From positions 1 to 64,000 of the forward strand of contig CAUZFZ010000041.1 of NCBI GenBank assembly GCA_963579025.1: 64,000 bases of DNA, read 5' to 3'. The position numbers were made by a program, and so were the translations under genes. The stretch comes from CAUZFZ01 sp963579025 (lineage in GTDB: Bacteria; Planctomycetota; Planctomycetia; Planctomycetales; Planctomycetaceae). Positions 7,505-17,449 of this stretch are shown piece by piece (position 1 is the first letter of the stretch; each line of letters begins with the position of its first letter). Below the pieces are notes generated by a model. It did no database searches. It saw only the letters and a list, made by a program, of their open reading frames with translations, and was not told the origin of the DNA.

Positions 7505-10500
7505 ATGTCTATCAGCCGCAGCCTGTCTTGTCTGACCGTACTTGTGGGAATCGGCGCGTCGCTTTCAGCGATCGCTCTTGTTGCTGCCGACGGCCCATCC
7601 GATCCGAAATTGCCGCCGCCGGCAGATCGCGAAGTTGGCTTCGTGAAAGACGTGCAGCCGATCCTGCGGAAGCGATGTTTCGGCTGCCACGGACCAAAGA
7701 AGCAGGATGCTGGTCTCAGGCTGGACGTGCGCGCGGAGGCTCTGGCCGGTGGCGATGAGGGTATCAGCATTGTCAAAGGCGTCAGCGCGAAGAGTCCGTT
7801 GATTCACCGGGTTGCCGGGGTCGACCCCGATCTCCGTATGCCGCCCGAGGGTGATCCGCTCAGCTCCACCGAGATCAGCGTTCTGAGGGCGTGGATTGAT
7901 CAGGGACTGGACTGGCCAGCCGCCGCTGACGGGGGACCGATCGAATCCCGACACTGGGCATACCAGCCGATCATTCGTCGCGTCCCACCGCATGTGAAGA
8001 GCGAAGGTCGCCTCCGCAATCCGATCGATGCGTTTGTCCTGGCGAAACTCGTCGGGCTGAAACTTCAGCCATCCCCCGAGGCCGATCGCTACACGCTGAT
8101 CCGACGTCTTTATCTCGACCTGCTGGGACTGCCGCCGAGTCTGAAAGAAATCGACGCGTTCGTCCGCGACGAATCACCCCAAGCGTACGACAACCTGGTC
8201 GACGGGCTGTTGAAGTCTCCGCACTTCGGAGAACGCTGGGGTCGACACTGGCTTGACCTGGCCCGGTATGCGGACTCGGACGGCTATGAGAAAGATCGGT
8301 CACGACCAAATGCCTGGCGGTGGCGCGATTGGGTCATCGACGCCGTCAACCGCGACATGCCGTTTGATCAGTTCACGATCGAGCAGATCGCGGGGGACCT
8401 GCTGCCCAATGCGACTCCCATGCAACGACTGGCCACCGCCTTTCATCGGCAGACGCTGACCAACACGGAAGGCGGCACCGATCAGGAGCAGTTTCGCGTG
8501 GAAGCCTGCTTTGATCGCGCAGAGACAACCGGCACGGTGTGGCTCGGGTTGACGGTCGGCTGCGCTCGCTGTCACTCCCACAAGTACGACCAGATCACGC
8601 AGCGCGAGTACTACCGAATCTTCGCCTTCGTCAATAACGGAGACGACACGAATTCAACCGTCCCCACATCATCGGCTGCCGTGCAGAAGTACGAGCAGGA
8701 TCTGGCCGCCTACCAGCAGAAGCTGCAGGGGGCCGAGGACATGCTGGCCGCCGCTCGGAACAAACTGGCACCTGAACTCGCTGCATGGGAAGAGGACTTT
8801 GCTAAACAAGTCGCCGCCGCCGCCGAATCGCCGGTGACGTATCACACGCTTGAATTCGCGAAGCTGGAAGCGACGTCAAAATCGAAGTTCGAAAGGCAGG
8901 ACGACGGTTCGTATCTCGTCACCGGAGGAACACCGGACAAGGATAAATACACACTGTGGGCCAAAGTTCCGGCGGCGGACATTACTGGAATACGCATCGA
9001 GACGGTTCCAGACGATCGATTGCCTGGCAAGGGTGCCGGACGGGCGCCGAACAGCAACTTTGTGCTGAGTGACGTGCGGGTTTACTTCGCCGGTCGGATG
9101 GAGTTGAACGCCGAAGACGTTGTGAAACTGGCATCGGCCCGGTCAGACTTCAATCAAGAGAAGTTTCCGGCTGCTGCGACAATTGACGGTGACAAAGTGA
9201 AAACCGGCTGGGCAGTTTCACCGAAGATGGGCGAGGGCCACGCGATTGAAGTCGCAACGGAAAAACCTCTTTCGGTCACTGACGGTGACCCATGGATTCA
9301 GATTGTGCTGGACCAGCAGTACGGCGGTCAGCACACGATCGGTCGATTTCGAGCGTCGGTCCGCACGGGCAGCAATCCACGCGATGGCGTGCCGCAGAAC
9401 ATCCTCGATCTACTGGCTGGTGAACCTGGCAAACGCACGCCGCAGCAGACTGCGTCACTGTTGAACTGGTTTGCCACAAAGCACGATTCAACAAAGGACC
9501 TGGTGACTCAGGTCGATGCATTGAAGAAGGGCGCGCCGAAGAAGCCCGAGATGTCGGTTCGAGTCGTCACGCAGAGAATCAGTAACCCGCGTCCGACATA
9601 CGTGTTGCGACGTGGCGAGTTTCTGGAGCCGATCAAGGATCAGACGATCATTCCCACTGGTCTTTCCGTCCTGCCGAGGTTGCAGGCCCGCAAAGCCGAA
9701 GCACCCGACAGACTCGATCTCGCCCACTGGCTGGTTTCCGACGACAACCCGCTGACCCCGCGAGTTACCGTGAATCATGTCTGGAAGCACCTGTTCGGCG
9801 AGGGGCTGGTTCGGACAGTCAACGACTTCGGTGTGCGCGGTGAAGAGCCAACACATCCTGAACTCCTCGACTGGCTGGCGCTCGAATTTCGCGGTCCACT
9901 CGGTTGGAGCCGCAAGCAGCTCATCCGCCTGATCGTGACGTCGGCGACGTATCGGCAGACCTCGGTCCATCGACCGGAACTGTTTGAGGTCGACCCGAAT
10001 AATCGTCTGCTTGCACGTCAGAATCGCACGCGCGTCGAAGCAGAGATCGTGCGTGATTTGAGTCTGTCGGTCAGCGGGCTGCTGTCGACAAAGGTCGCAG
10101 GGCCCAGCGTCTTTCCGCCTTTGCCGCCGGGCGTCGCGGAATTCAGTTATGCCGGTAACTTCAAATGGAACACCAGCAAAGGTGAGGACCGATACCGCCG
10201 CGGCATGTACACGTTCTTCAAGCGGACGTCTCCGCATCCCAACCTGACGACGTTCGACTGCCCGGACGCGAACACGACATCAGTCAAACGGCAGACATCC
10301 AACACGCCGCTGCAGGCGCTGATCATGCTCAACAATCAGGTTTACCTGGAAGCGGCTCGATCGTTCGCGAAGAACCTCCTTGCCTTGGCGACGGAATCCG
10401 ATGATCTCCGGCTTGGGCTGGCATTCCGCCAGTGTGTTTCGCGGCCCATGACAGGCACGGAAGCGACACAGTTTGCCTCGCTCCTGAATGAAGCTCGCGA

Positions 10501-10624
10501 CTGGTACGCCGATCATCCCGAGGACGCCAAGAAGCTCGGCGAAGAGGACTCGGCCGAGACCGCCGCGTGGGTCGCAACCTGCCGTGTGATGTTGAACCTC
10601 GACGAGTTCATTACGCGCAATTAA
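7505..10624 (+). CDS. Planctomycete cytochrome c / DUF1549 / DUF1553 protein (PSD1 family)
   Basis: A 1039-residue secreted protein. A signal peptide (about residues 1-28) is followed by a PSCyt1 heme domain with CFGCH (58-62) and RMPPEG (111-116; Met is a possible distal ligand). The DUF1549 domain carries FGERWGRHWLDLARYADSDG and a second CxxCH (CARCH, 353-357). A central carbohydrate-binding-like insert follows, then DUF1553 with LTPRVTVNHVWKHLFGEGLV and NTPLQALIMLNN. Family knowledge places it in the periplasm or cell envelope, possibly in oxidative polymer degradation; the substrate is unknown. No DUF1501 partner sits next to it, unlike the copy at 50663. The next gene is 188 bases downstream. 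Confidence 0.93.
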   Translation: MSISRSLSCLTVLVGIGASLSAIALVAADGPSDPKLPPPADREVGFVKDVQPILRKRCFGCHGPKKQDAGLRLDVRAEALAGGDEGISIVKGVSAKSPLIHRVAGVDPDLRMPPEGDPLSSTEISVLRAWIDQGLDWPAAADGGPIESRHWAYQPIIRRVPPHVKSEGRLRNPIDAFVLAKLVGLKLQPSPEADRYTLIRRLYLDLLGLPPSLKEIDAFVRDESPQAYDNLVDGLLKSPHFGERWGRHWLDLARYADSDGYEKDRSRPNAWRWRDWVIDAVNRDMPFDQFTIEQIAGDLLPNATPMQRLATAFHRQTLTNTEGGTDQEQFRVEACFDRAETTGTVWLGLTVGCARCHSHKYDQITQREYYRIFAFVNNGDDTNSTVPTSSAAVQKYEQDLAAYQQKLQGAEDMLAAARNKLAPELAAWEEDFAKQVAAAAESPVTYHTLEFAKLEATSKSKFERQDDGSYLVTGGTPDKDKYTLWAKVPAADITGIRIETVPDDRLPGKGAGRAPNSNFVLSDVRVYFAGRMELNAEDVVKLASARSDFNQEKFPAAATIDGDKVKTGWAVSPKMGEGHAIEVATEKPLSVTDGDPWIQIVLDQQYGGQHTIGRFRASVRTGSNPRDGVPQNILDLLAGEPGKRTPQQTASLLNWFATKHDSTKDLVTQVDALKKGAPKKPEMSVRVVTQRISNPRPTYVLRRGEFLEPIKDQTIIPTGLSVLPRLQARKAEAPDRLDLAHWLVSDDNPLTPRVTVNHVWKHLFGEGLVRTVNDFGVRGEEPTHPELLDWLALEFRGPLGWSRKQLIRLIVTSATYRQTSVHRPELFEVDPNNRLLARQNRTRVEAEIVRDLSLSVSGLLSTKVAGPSVFPPLPPGVAEFSYAGNFKWNTSKGEDRYRRGMYTFFKRTSPHPNLTTFDCPDANTTSVKRQTSNTPLQALIMLNNQVYLEAARSFAKNLLALATESDDLRLGLAFRQCVSRPMTGTEATQFASLLNEARDWYADHPEDAKKLGEEDSAETAAWVATCRVMLNLDEFITRN

Positions 10625-10812
10625 GCGAACTTGCGATCCAGTCGACTGATTTTGTCCGGCGTACGATGGGTGTTGGTCTTCGGTGCTCGCCGCTGTGATT
10701 CTGCAGTTCAGCACGTCCAAACCCAGCAACTGCAGGCACGGCATCGTGGCCTCGTGATACCGGCCTGCATACTATTCCCGCATGGCAACACAGTCTTTTC
10801 AGGCAGGTCGAC

Positions 10813-12594
10813 ATGGACTTTCAACCCGACACTCAGCAATCGACCCGGCCGCGTCGAAAACGATCGGCTGGTATGGGAGCGATCCTGATCGCGACGATAC
10901 TGCCGACCGTCATTTCCGGCGCGGCGTGGCACTTTTTTATTCGTGATCAACCGGGCGGCCAGGCCTCTGCGCCAACCGGTTCATCCCCTGTGACGACGAC
11001 TAAGACGTCACTGGGTGGAACCGGTAATCCCGCGACCGCCGATTCCACATCCACAGGAAACTCTCTCGCTTCGGCGGCGCCTCTCGAAACAGCGACCGAC
11101 GCGAATGCAGATTTCTTCGAGACGGAGCCCCAAGGTGGATCAGGTTCGATCCTGCCCGAAATCCAGCCGGCCGGCGGACTCGCAGACATTCCTGATAGCA
11201 CGAATCCTGAATCAGAAACCACGCTGACCGTTCGGCCCGTGTTTACCCAGCAGCCGGTCCCGGACGAGGAAACACTCGAGTCGGCTCGCAAGACTGTTCG
11301 CGAGTTGTTTCGTGATCAGTTCTCCGAAGCGAAGACTCCGGCGGCAAAACACGCTCTGGCGCGCGAGCTGTTTCAGCAGGGCATCGAAACCGACGACAAT
11401 CCTGCGGCCTGCTATGTGCTCCTACAGGAAGCAATCGACCTGGCAGTGGAAGTGGGCGACTTCCCGTCGGCGCTGCGAACGATTGGCGACCTGAGCGGCC
11501 GGTTCGAAGTGGATCGAATCGACATGGCGCTGGACGTCATTCGGGAAGCATCTGGAAATGTTCGTCTTCCGTCCGAAGCAGCGCAGCTCACCGAAGCCTG
11601 CATGATGTTGAGTGAGTTCTCGCTGGAGGACAGTCGCTACGACGTTGCCGCTTTGCTGATTCGCATTGCCGGGACTAACGCGACGCGGTCAAAGATTCCA
11701 GGACTGAAACTGGGCATCACTCAGATGAAGCTGCGGGTGGCCCAGCGCGAAGCGGCGTGGAAAATTGCTGAAGAGGCTCGCACGAAGCTCGAATCCACAC
11801 CGGACGATTCGGCCGCGCACGAACAACTTGGTCTGTGGCTGTGTTTCGCCCAGAAGGAGTGGGAACAGGGTCTGCCACACCTGGCTCGCTCCGATGACGC
11901 AGACCTGCAGGCGGCCATTGTCGGCGATCAGTCGGCTCCGTTCGGTTCAGACGATCGCACGAAGGTTGCCGAAGCATGGTTAAAGGCGGCCGAGGCGAGA
12001 GACGGACTCACTCAAGCTCGGTTTCAGATGCGAGCCCGCCACTGGTTGAATCAGGCGTCGGAACTTATGTCCGGAGTCTCGGCTTTGCAGGTGAAGGATC
12101 AGGTCGACCAGCTCGACAAACAGGCTCTGGGTTCCGAACGCACGTGGCTTTCCGAATTGCAACCGGTCGGCGGGAAGCTCCACAGGACCTGGAAGCTGGG
12201 CATCGGACAGGTTGGAGTCAAGCAGGACGCCATCATCGTCAACTCGCAGAAGTTCCCTCGCGGCCTGGGAACGCATCCTCAAAAAGACGGCACAGCCATG
12301 GTGCAGTACGCTCTGGACGGCAAGTACCGCACGCTGGTCACACCGTGTGCGGTCATCGGCCCCGGCCCACGTGGCGATATTCAGTTTTCCGTCATCGGTG
12401 ATGACAAGCTGCTGTGGTGGTCACGGCGAGTCAATCGAACACACGTCGTGCAGACCTGCAATGTTGATGTCCGTGGTGTTCGCTTTCTGGAATTGCGGGT
12501 CTCGGTTCTGGGCAGCCACTGGGGCGCTCAAGCCTGTTGGCTGGATCCCTTCCTGCTGAAGTCGGAACCACCGAAAGGTCTCGAATTGCCCTGA
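10813..12594 (+). CDS. Membrane-anchored protein with C-terminal NPCBM-like domain
   Basis: A 593-residue protein. A basic N-terminus (RPRRKRSAG) precedes one transmembrane helix (about 21-42). A low-complexity Thr/Ser/Pro linker (about 45-140) follows. The middle part (about 150-440) is helical and repeat-like, perhaps TPR-type (for example AACYVLLQEAIDLAVEVGDF). The C-terminal 140 residues (WLSELQPVGG ... RGLGTHP ... WLDPFLLK) match the NPCBM/NEW2 carbohydrate-binding pattern, with the typical GLGTHP motif. The topology implies that the domain is periplasmic. It may bind glycans released by secreted enzymes, but no enzyme is fused to it. It is transcribed alone or with the cytochrome protein upstream (188-base gap). 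Confidence 0.82.
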   Translation: MDFQPDTQQSTRPRRKRSAGMGAILIATILPTVISGAAWHFFIRDQPGGQASAPTGSSPVTTTKTSLGGTGNPATADSTSTGNSLASAAPLETATDANADFFETEPQGGSGSILPEIQPAGGLADIPDSTNPESETTLTVRPVFTQQPVPDEETLESARKTVRELFRDQFSEAKTPAAKHALARELFQQGIETDDNPAACYVLLQEAIDLAVEVGDFPSALRTIGDLSGRFEVDRIDMALDVIREASGNVRLPSEAAQLTEACMMLSEFSLEDSRYDVAALLIRIAGTNATRSKIPGLKLGITQMKLRVAQREAAWKIAEEARTKLESTPDDSAAHEQLGLWLCFAQKEWEQGLPHLARSDDADLQAAIVGDQSAPFGSDDRTKVAEAWLKAAEARDGLTQARFQMRARHWLNQASELMSGVSALQVKDQVDQLDKQALGSERTWLSELQPVGGKLHRTWKLGIGQVGVKQDAIIVNSQKFPRGLGTHPQKDGTAMVQYALDGKYRTLVTPCAVIGPGPRGDIQFSVIGDDKLLWWSRRVNRTHVVQTCNVDVRGVRFLELRVSVLGSHWGAQACWLDPFLLKSEPPKGLELP

Positions 12595-12712
12595 CTCGGA
12601 AAAATCGCTACGTACAAACACGCGCGCACCCCGCGGCGAAGTTACCGAGTCAGTCTTTGCACGGCTTCTGAAACAGGCTCAGAATGCGGGAACCGATTCG
12701 CAGCGGTCGGAT

Positions 12713-12847
12713 TTGATTGATGATTGTCGATTGTTGACTTGTGATCTGTGAAGCGCAGGACTGGCCATCATCTGGAATGTTTACAGACGCTCGGCAGCGG
12801 CTTTCAATTCGAAAATCAACATTCATCAATCGACAATCATCAATCAA
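12713..12847. repeat. Perfect 21-bp inverted repeat, 93-base spacer
   Basis: Bases 12713-12733 are the exact reverse complement of 12827-12847. The arms are rich in TGATGATTGTCGATTG. It fills the 347-base gap between the NPCBM protein and the quinone oxidoreductase; nothing else is seen in that gap. The motif differs from the repeat at 11-95, so it represents a separate repeat family. Confidence 0.85.
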
Positions 12848-12941
12848 CTCAACCATCGCACTATTCTGTGACAACACAGTGATCGCAAGCAGGCGCGCAG
12901 GGCCTGAGCTTCCGACGACCCATCGTCCTTAAGGAAATAAC

Positions 12942-13940
12942 ATGAAAGCGGCGTACATCAATCAGACCGGAGACCCTGACGTTCTGGAATACGGCGACCT
13001 GCCGGACCCGGAACCGCGTTCCGGTCACGTGCTGGTCAAAGTCGGAGCGGTTGCGGTCAATCCAATCGACACCTACATCCGCAGTGCAGCGATTCAGTTG
13101 CAACTGAAATTCCCCTACATCGTCGGCTGCGATCTGGCGGGCACTGTCGAGGCGGTCGGTTCGGACGTCACGCAATTCAAAGTTGGGGACCGTGTCTGGG
13201 GAAGTAACCAGGGCCTGTTCGGCCGCACGGGAACATTCGCCGAGTACGCTTCTGTTGGCGAAGAGTGGTTGTATCCCACTCCCGAGGGGATGTCGGATGA
13301 AGTCGCGGCGGCGGGAGCACTCGTTGGTATCACAGCTCATCTCGGTTTGTTCCTGCACTCAGGACTGCAGCCCGACGAAACCGTGTTTGTGAATGGCGGA
13401 ACGGGTGGTGTCGGATCGTCCGTCGTGCAACTGGTGAAGTCTGTCGGAGCGAAGGTCATTGCCACGGTCGGCACGGCCGAAAAGAAAGCACTATGCGAAA
13501 GCCTGGGAGCCGACTGCGTGATTGACTACCACGACGCCGAGGCCGACGAGCAGATTGGCGAGTTCGCTGCGGAAAGTGGTGGCTTGCACGTCTGGTTTGA
13601 AACACAGCGTGAACCCAACATGGAACGTTCCGTCTCGATGCTGTCTCCGCGTGGGCGCATCGTTCTGATGGCCGGACGCACGGCGCGTCCCGAATTCCCC
13701 GTTGGTCCGTTCTACGTCAAAGACCTGCGCGTGGTCGGATTCGCGATGTTCAATGCATCGCCTGACGAACAACGCGTCAGTGCTTCAGCCATCAACTCCG
13801 CTTTCGAACAGGGTGGCTGGAGTCCGCAGGTCGGTCGCACGTTCCCGTTGTCAGAAGCCGCAGCCGCACACCGACTTCAGGAAGAGAACACGCTGAATCG
13901 AACAGGCACACTCAGCGGCAAGATCGTCCTGAAACCGTGA
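12942..13940 (+). CDS. Zinc-free quinone oxidoreductase (MDR family)
   Basis: A 332-residue medium-chain dehydrogenase/reductase of the NADPH:quinone reductase group. The GroES-like N-terminal domain (GDPDVLEYGDLPDPEPRSGH, AVNPIDTYIRSA, PYIVGCDLAGTVEAVG) lacks the zinc cysteines. The Rossmann domain has NGGTGGVGSSVVQLVKSVGA (about residues 150-169). Likely role: NADPH-dependent reduction of quinones or reactive enones in the cytoplasm. The ATG follows AAGGA at a spacing of about 7 bases. The stop overlaps the start of the MFS gene by 4 bases, implying co-translation. Confidence 0.92.
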   Translation: MKAAYINQTGDPDVLEYGDLPDPEPRSGHVLVKVGAVAVNPIDTYIRSAAIQLQLKFPYIVGCDLAGTVEAVGSDVTQFKVGDRVWGSNQGLFGRTGTFAEYASVGEEWLYPTPEGMSDEVAAAGALVGITAHLGLFLHSGLQPDETVFVNGGTGGVGSSVVQLVKSVGAKVIATVGTAEKKALCESLGADCVIDYHDAEADEQIGEFAAESGGLHVWFETQREPNMERSVSMLSPRGRIVLMAGRTARPEFPVGPFYVKDLRVVGFAMFNASPDEQRVSASAINSAFEQGGWSPQVGRTFPLSEAAAAHRLQEENTLNRTGTLSGKIVLKP

Positions 13941-15295
13941 CCGAGACATCGTCTGATCGCAGCGGAACCAGCCCGCGTGGGCTGCATTCGGTGGGGCCGT
14001 TCCGTTCCGCTCTGGATCGTATGCCTGCGCGATGCCGGCCGGCATTGTTCTTCGAGACGTTCTACAACATCGGGTCGGGGGCCTTCGTCGCGTTGCTGGG
14101 CCTGTCGCTGGCCGCACTCAAGAGCGACCACATCTTTTCCCCGAATGGCACCAAAGAACACCTGATGTTCGTGGCCGCCATGTTCGGCGGCAGCAGCCTG
14201 CTGAGTCCGCTGGTGGGCTACATCGGCAAAAAAGTGCCCATGCGGTTGTTGATCATCTATCCAAACCTGCTGACCGCTGGCCTGCTGCTGGCGACCGGTG
14301 TACTCAGCAGCGCTACGTTCTTCGCCCTGATGATCGGTTTCGCCTTTGTCATTCGGGTTTTCCCTCGTGTTGGCGAAATGAACATGTTTCGTGTTCTGTA
14401 TCCGCCAACGCATCGCAGCACGGCTGTGGGCTGGGTGAAGTCCATCGCCGCGATTTCGGCATTAGCGACGACCGTGCTGGGCACGATGTGGTTTCTGTGG
14501 CAGCCCACGTACTTCTATCTTGTCTGCTGGGGCGTGGGCCTGGCACTGGTTCTATCGGCGGGATCGTATGCCCGCATTCCGGTTCCGAAGACGAACGAAT
14601 TCGAGGACTCGACCGCACCCTCACCGCATCGAGCATTCATCGCCGGCCTGCGCATCTTCCTGTCGGATCGACGTTTTGTCCTGTATCAGATTGGCTTCTG
14701 GTTTGCCGGATTCGCGAACCACATGTCACATGCGTATGTGGCGGAGTCGCTTAAGGAAGACGTCGGCGCCAGCGATGCCAGCATCTTCTGGATCGTCGCA
14801 GTTCTGCCCGCGATGCTCATGGCTGGCTCGGCTCCCGTCTGGGGCCGGTTGCTGGACCGTATCAATCCGATGACCGGCCGTGCTGTGTTCAACGGCATTC
14901 AATGCGTTGCCTATGGACTGCATTTCTATGGTGGCACCAGTCGGCAGGTCTGGCCCTTCCTGGTCGGTTCGATGATCCACGCCATTGGCAACGGCGGCGG
15001 TACGATCAACTGGCTGACGGGCAGCATGTACTTTGCGAAACGGGAAAACGTCTCACTCTACAATAGCATCCACGTTGGCCTGACCGGTCTCCGCGGCCTG
15101 CTCGCACCAGTGATCGGCGTGTGGATTTACGGAGCCACGCTGAACTTCGGATCGTTGCAGATTCCCGGCCTCAATCTGGGCCCGGTTTTGTTCGGGTTGT
15201 CGTCCATCCTGTCCCTGGCCGGAGTCGTCTTCATGATTTGGATGACCCGCCAACAACCCGGCCCGGCCGAAGCACAACAGGCCGCTGCGCGGTAG
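13937..15295 (+). CDS. MFS transporter
   Basis: A 452-residue protein with about 12 hydrophobic helices and MFS-like loops, for example MLMAGSAPVWGRLLDRINPMTGR in the second half. GTG start at 13937 overlaps the stop of the oxidoreductase (GTGA). The first about 30 residues are soluble (TETSSDRSGTSPRGLHSVG). The cargo cannot be predicted. Coupling to a quinone oxidoreductase suggests export or uptake of a redox-active or toxic compound; this is inference from context. The last residues (QQPGPAEAQQAAAR) form a cytoplasmic tail. Confidence 0.85.
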   Translation: MTETSSDRSGTSPRGLHSVGPFRSALDRMPARCRPALFFETFYNIGSGAFVALLGLSLAALKSDHIFSPNGTKEHLMFVAAMFGGSSLLSPLVGYIGKKVPMRLLIIYPNLLTAGLLLATGVLSSATFFALMIGFAFVIRVFPRVGEMNMFRVLYPPTHRSTAVGWVKSIAAISALATTVLGTMWFLWQPTYFYLVCWGVGLALVLSAGSYARIPVPKTNEFEDSTAPSPHRAFIAGLRIFLSDRRFVLYQIGFWFAGFANHMSHAYVAESLKEDVGASDASIFWIVAVLPAMLMAGSAPVWGRLLDRINPMTGRAVFNGIQCVAYGLHFYGGTSRQVWPFLVGSMIHAIGNGGGTINWLTGSMYFAKRENVSLYNSIHVGLTGLRGLLAPVIGVWIYGATLNFGSLQIPGLNLGPVLFGLSSILSLAGVVFMIWMTRQQPGPAEAQQAAAR

Positions 15296-15537
15296 TCCGA
15301 CACTCGGTCTGCACTGCCTTGCCTCGTCGCCTGGTCTCGCATGGAATCGCACGCCCTCTCGAAGCTTTGAATCGCAGTGGTGCCTGACAGAATTGCCGTG
15401 TGAGGCAGAGTACATCGGCCACCCCGTCGTGGGGTGTCAAGTTTGCCAGTATAGGGCTTCTCGAATTGCCTGGTGATGTACAATGAACGCGACAGAACAG
15501 CCTTGCGGTCCTGAATGAGTTGCCGAGGAGAGTCTTT

Positions 15538-16344
15538 ATGAAAAGCCCGTTTCCCGGGATGGATCCTTATCTGGAGATGCGCTGGCGGGACGTGCATGCG
15601 AGTCTGATGATCTACGCGCGCGACCAGCTCAACGAACAACTGCCGTCCGATCTGCAGGCGCTCGTGGAGGAAAGCCTCGACGTGGCTATCGACGAACAGC
15701 ATGTTCGCACGGTTTACGCCGACGTTCGTGTTGTCGAGGACTCGATGCAAGTGTCGACGGAATCGGGTCAGGATGAGCGCGGTGCCGTCGCCGTGGCGGA
15801 GCCGTTCGTCGTCGAGATTGAAGATGACTACGTCGACGAAGTGCAGACGTTTCGGCATATCGAAATTGTCGACAACACCACTGGGGGCCGACTTGTTACT
15901 GCGATCGAAGTACTCAGCCCGGCCAACAAGGTCGGTCAATCCGGGAGGGAGGCTTACCTGCGCAAGCGTCATGAGTATTTGGAAGCCGGTGTCAATCTGG
16001 TGGAGATCGACCTGATCCGACAGGGGGACTTCATCCTGGCCGTTCCCCCTGACGACGTGCCGGTCGAACTTCAGCCGCCTTACCTGTTTTGCATACGACG
16101 GGCTCAGTATCCCGGTCGCGCTGAGCTGTTCCATGCACCGTTAAGAGACCCGCTTCCGAATATCCCAGTGCCACTAAGACCGAAGGATGCGGATGTCGTT
16201 GTGCAACTCCAGCCGCTGATCGATCAGTGCTACCGAGGCGGTCGGCACGACAAGACAGATTATCGCCAGGAGCCGACACCTCGGCTGAGCACCGGAGACG
16301 CCGACTGGGCCGATCAGTTGCTGCGGGAAGAGGGACGTCGATAA
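15538..16344 (+). CDS. DUF4058 family protein
   Basis: A 268-residue protein with the family's hallmark start (MKSPFPGMDPYLE, then WRDVHASLMIYARDQLNEQL). Further recognised segments are RHIEIVDNTTGGRLVTAIEV and LSPANKVGQSGREAYLRKRH. The charge pattern (VTAIEVLSP, then LVEIDLIR) recalls a nuclease-like core, but no role is established. It is frequent in cyanobacteria and planctomycetes, often in many copies. The ATG at 15538 is preceded by GAGGAGAG; an in-frame TTG at 15520 is less likely. No signal peptide, so presumably cytoplasmic. It converges on the propeller gene (11-base gap). Confidence 0.9.
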   Translation: MKSPFPGMDPYLEMRWRDVHASLMIYARDQLNEQLPSDLQALVEESLDVAIDEQHVRTVYADVRVVEDSMQVSTESGQDERGAVAVAEPFVVEIEDDYVDEVQTFRHIEIVDNTTGGRLVTAIEVLSPANKVGQSGREAYLRKRHEYLEAGVNLVEIDLIRQGDFILAVPPDDVPVELQPPYLFCIRRAQYPGRAELFHAPLRDPLPNIPVPLRPKDADVVVQLQPLIDQCYRGGRHDKTDYRQEPTPRLSTGDADWADQLLREEGRR

Positions 16345-16355
16345 CCAACACTCGC

Positions 16356-17447
16356 TCACACCACTGCGACTTTGACGCAGTTGATGGGCGGAAGTGAGTC
16401 GAAGAGGCAGGTCCATTCCTCGCCCCCGTCGCGGCCTATCCACAGACGGCCCGTCGTTGTGCCGAAGTACAGGGCCGGTGACTTGAGCGAGTCGATCGTC
16501 ATCGCGTCTCGCAGGACGGTGAAGTAACTGTCCCTCTTCGGAAAACCGTTGGCCAGGCGTTTCCATTTGCCACCGCCGTTCTGGCTGCGCCAAACGGCGG
16601 GTTTGCTGTCGGGACACGTGCGGGTCGACGGATCGAGTGGCACGACGTAGATCGTGTCCGGGTCGTGTGGATGGACGACGATCGGAAATCCGAAATCCGA
16701 AGGCAGACCATCGGCGATGGAATGCCATGAATGGCCGTGATCGTCGCTCCGCAGAACTCCAATTCCCGGACGCTCCGGCCAGCCACCGTGGTTCTGCATG
16801 TACAGTCGCCCGGGCACGTCGGGATGCGTCGCGATCTTGTGCACGCACTGACCGAACTCGGGATTCGGATCGGGGAAGAAGCCGGCACCGACGCCGTTAT
16901 TCGCAGCGTCGAACGTTGCGCCGCCGTCCTCGCTGAGATAGTGCCCACCGGTTGAAATGCCAAGATGTACCCGGTTCCCGTCCCGCACGATCGTGTGCAT
17001 GCAGAGCCCGCCGTTGCCCGGCTGCCAGTGTTGAGCGTGTTCATGATTGCTGATGCCTGGAACCATCTCCCAGGAATTTCCGCCGTCACCACTGCGGAAC
17101 AGCGACGCCGGTTCGACTCCACACAACAGCTCTCTTTTGCCCTTGCCGGGTTCGATCGACCAGATGTTCTCAAGTGCCCGACCGTCCGATTTCGGGAACG
17201 CGGGTGCCGACTTTGTCTCTTTGAAATTCTTGCCCAGATCCGTCGAAACCATGATCTTCATGCCGAAGAATGGATTGCAGCTCGACGCGAAAATGCGAGG
17301 TGTCCCCCGCGTGTCGATCAGCGACGAGTACACCGGGACGCCCGGCCCGAACGGACCACGCAGCTCGAATCGGCGCCGCGTTTTCGCGGCCTCGGCGATG
17401 AACAGACCTTTCTTGGTTCCGATACACAGCACAAGTCGTTCGGCCAT
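16356..17447 (-). CDS. BNR/sialidase-like beta-propeller protein
   Basis: A 363-residue protein built of BNR/Asp-box-like repeats: SGDGGNSWEMVPG, SEDGGATFD, RSDDHGHSWHSIADGLP, RSQNGGGKWKRLANG and IGRDGGEEWTCLFDSLP. It starts MAERLVLCIGTKKGLFIAE with no signal peptide, so it is probably cytoplasmic. Annotation pipelines usually call such proteins exo-alpha-sialidase or glycosyl hydrolase, but no catalytic residues are evident and I would not assign an enzyme activity. It directly follows a MoaD/ThiS-like gene with a 2-base gap. A degenerate copy of its C-terminal blade is found at 42583-42633. Confidence 0.85.
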   Translation of the reverse strand: MAERLVLCIGTKKGLFIAEAAKTRRRFELRGPFGPGVPVYSSLIDTRGTPRIFASSCNPFFGMKIMVSTDLGKNFKETKSAPAFPKSDGRALENIWSIEPGKGKRELLCGVEPASLFRSGDGGNSWEMVPGISNHEHAQHWQPGNGGLCMHTIVRDGNRVHLGISTGGHYLSEDGGATFDAANNGVGAGFFPDPNPEFGQCVHKIATHPDVPGRLYMQNHGGWPERPGIGVLRSDDHGHSWHSIADGLPSDFGFPIVVHPHDPDTIYVVPLDPSTRTCPDSKPAVWRSQNGGGKWKRLANGFPKRDSYFTVLRDAMTIDSLKSPALYFGTTTGRLWIGRDGGEEWTCLFDSLPPINCVKVAVV

Positions 17448-17449
17448 GG

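Noticed and set aside
15420..15436. Short palindrome CACCCC-GTCGT-GGGGTG as an operator
   Set aside because: It is short, isolated, and about 100 bases before the DUF4058 start; chance is a sufficient explanation.
16356..17447. True sialidase activity of the BNR protein
   Set aside because: Asp-box repeats are present, but I see no catalytic arginine triad or signal peptide.
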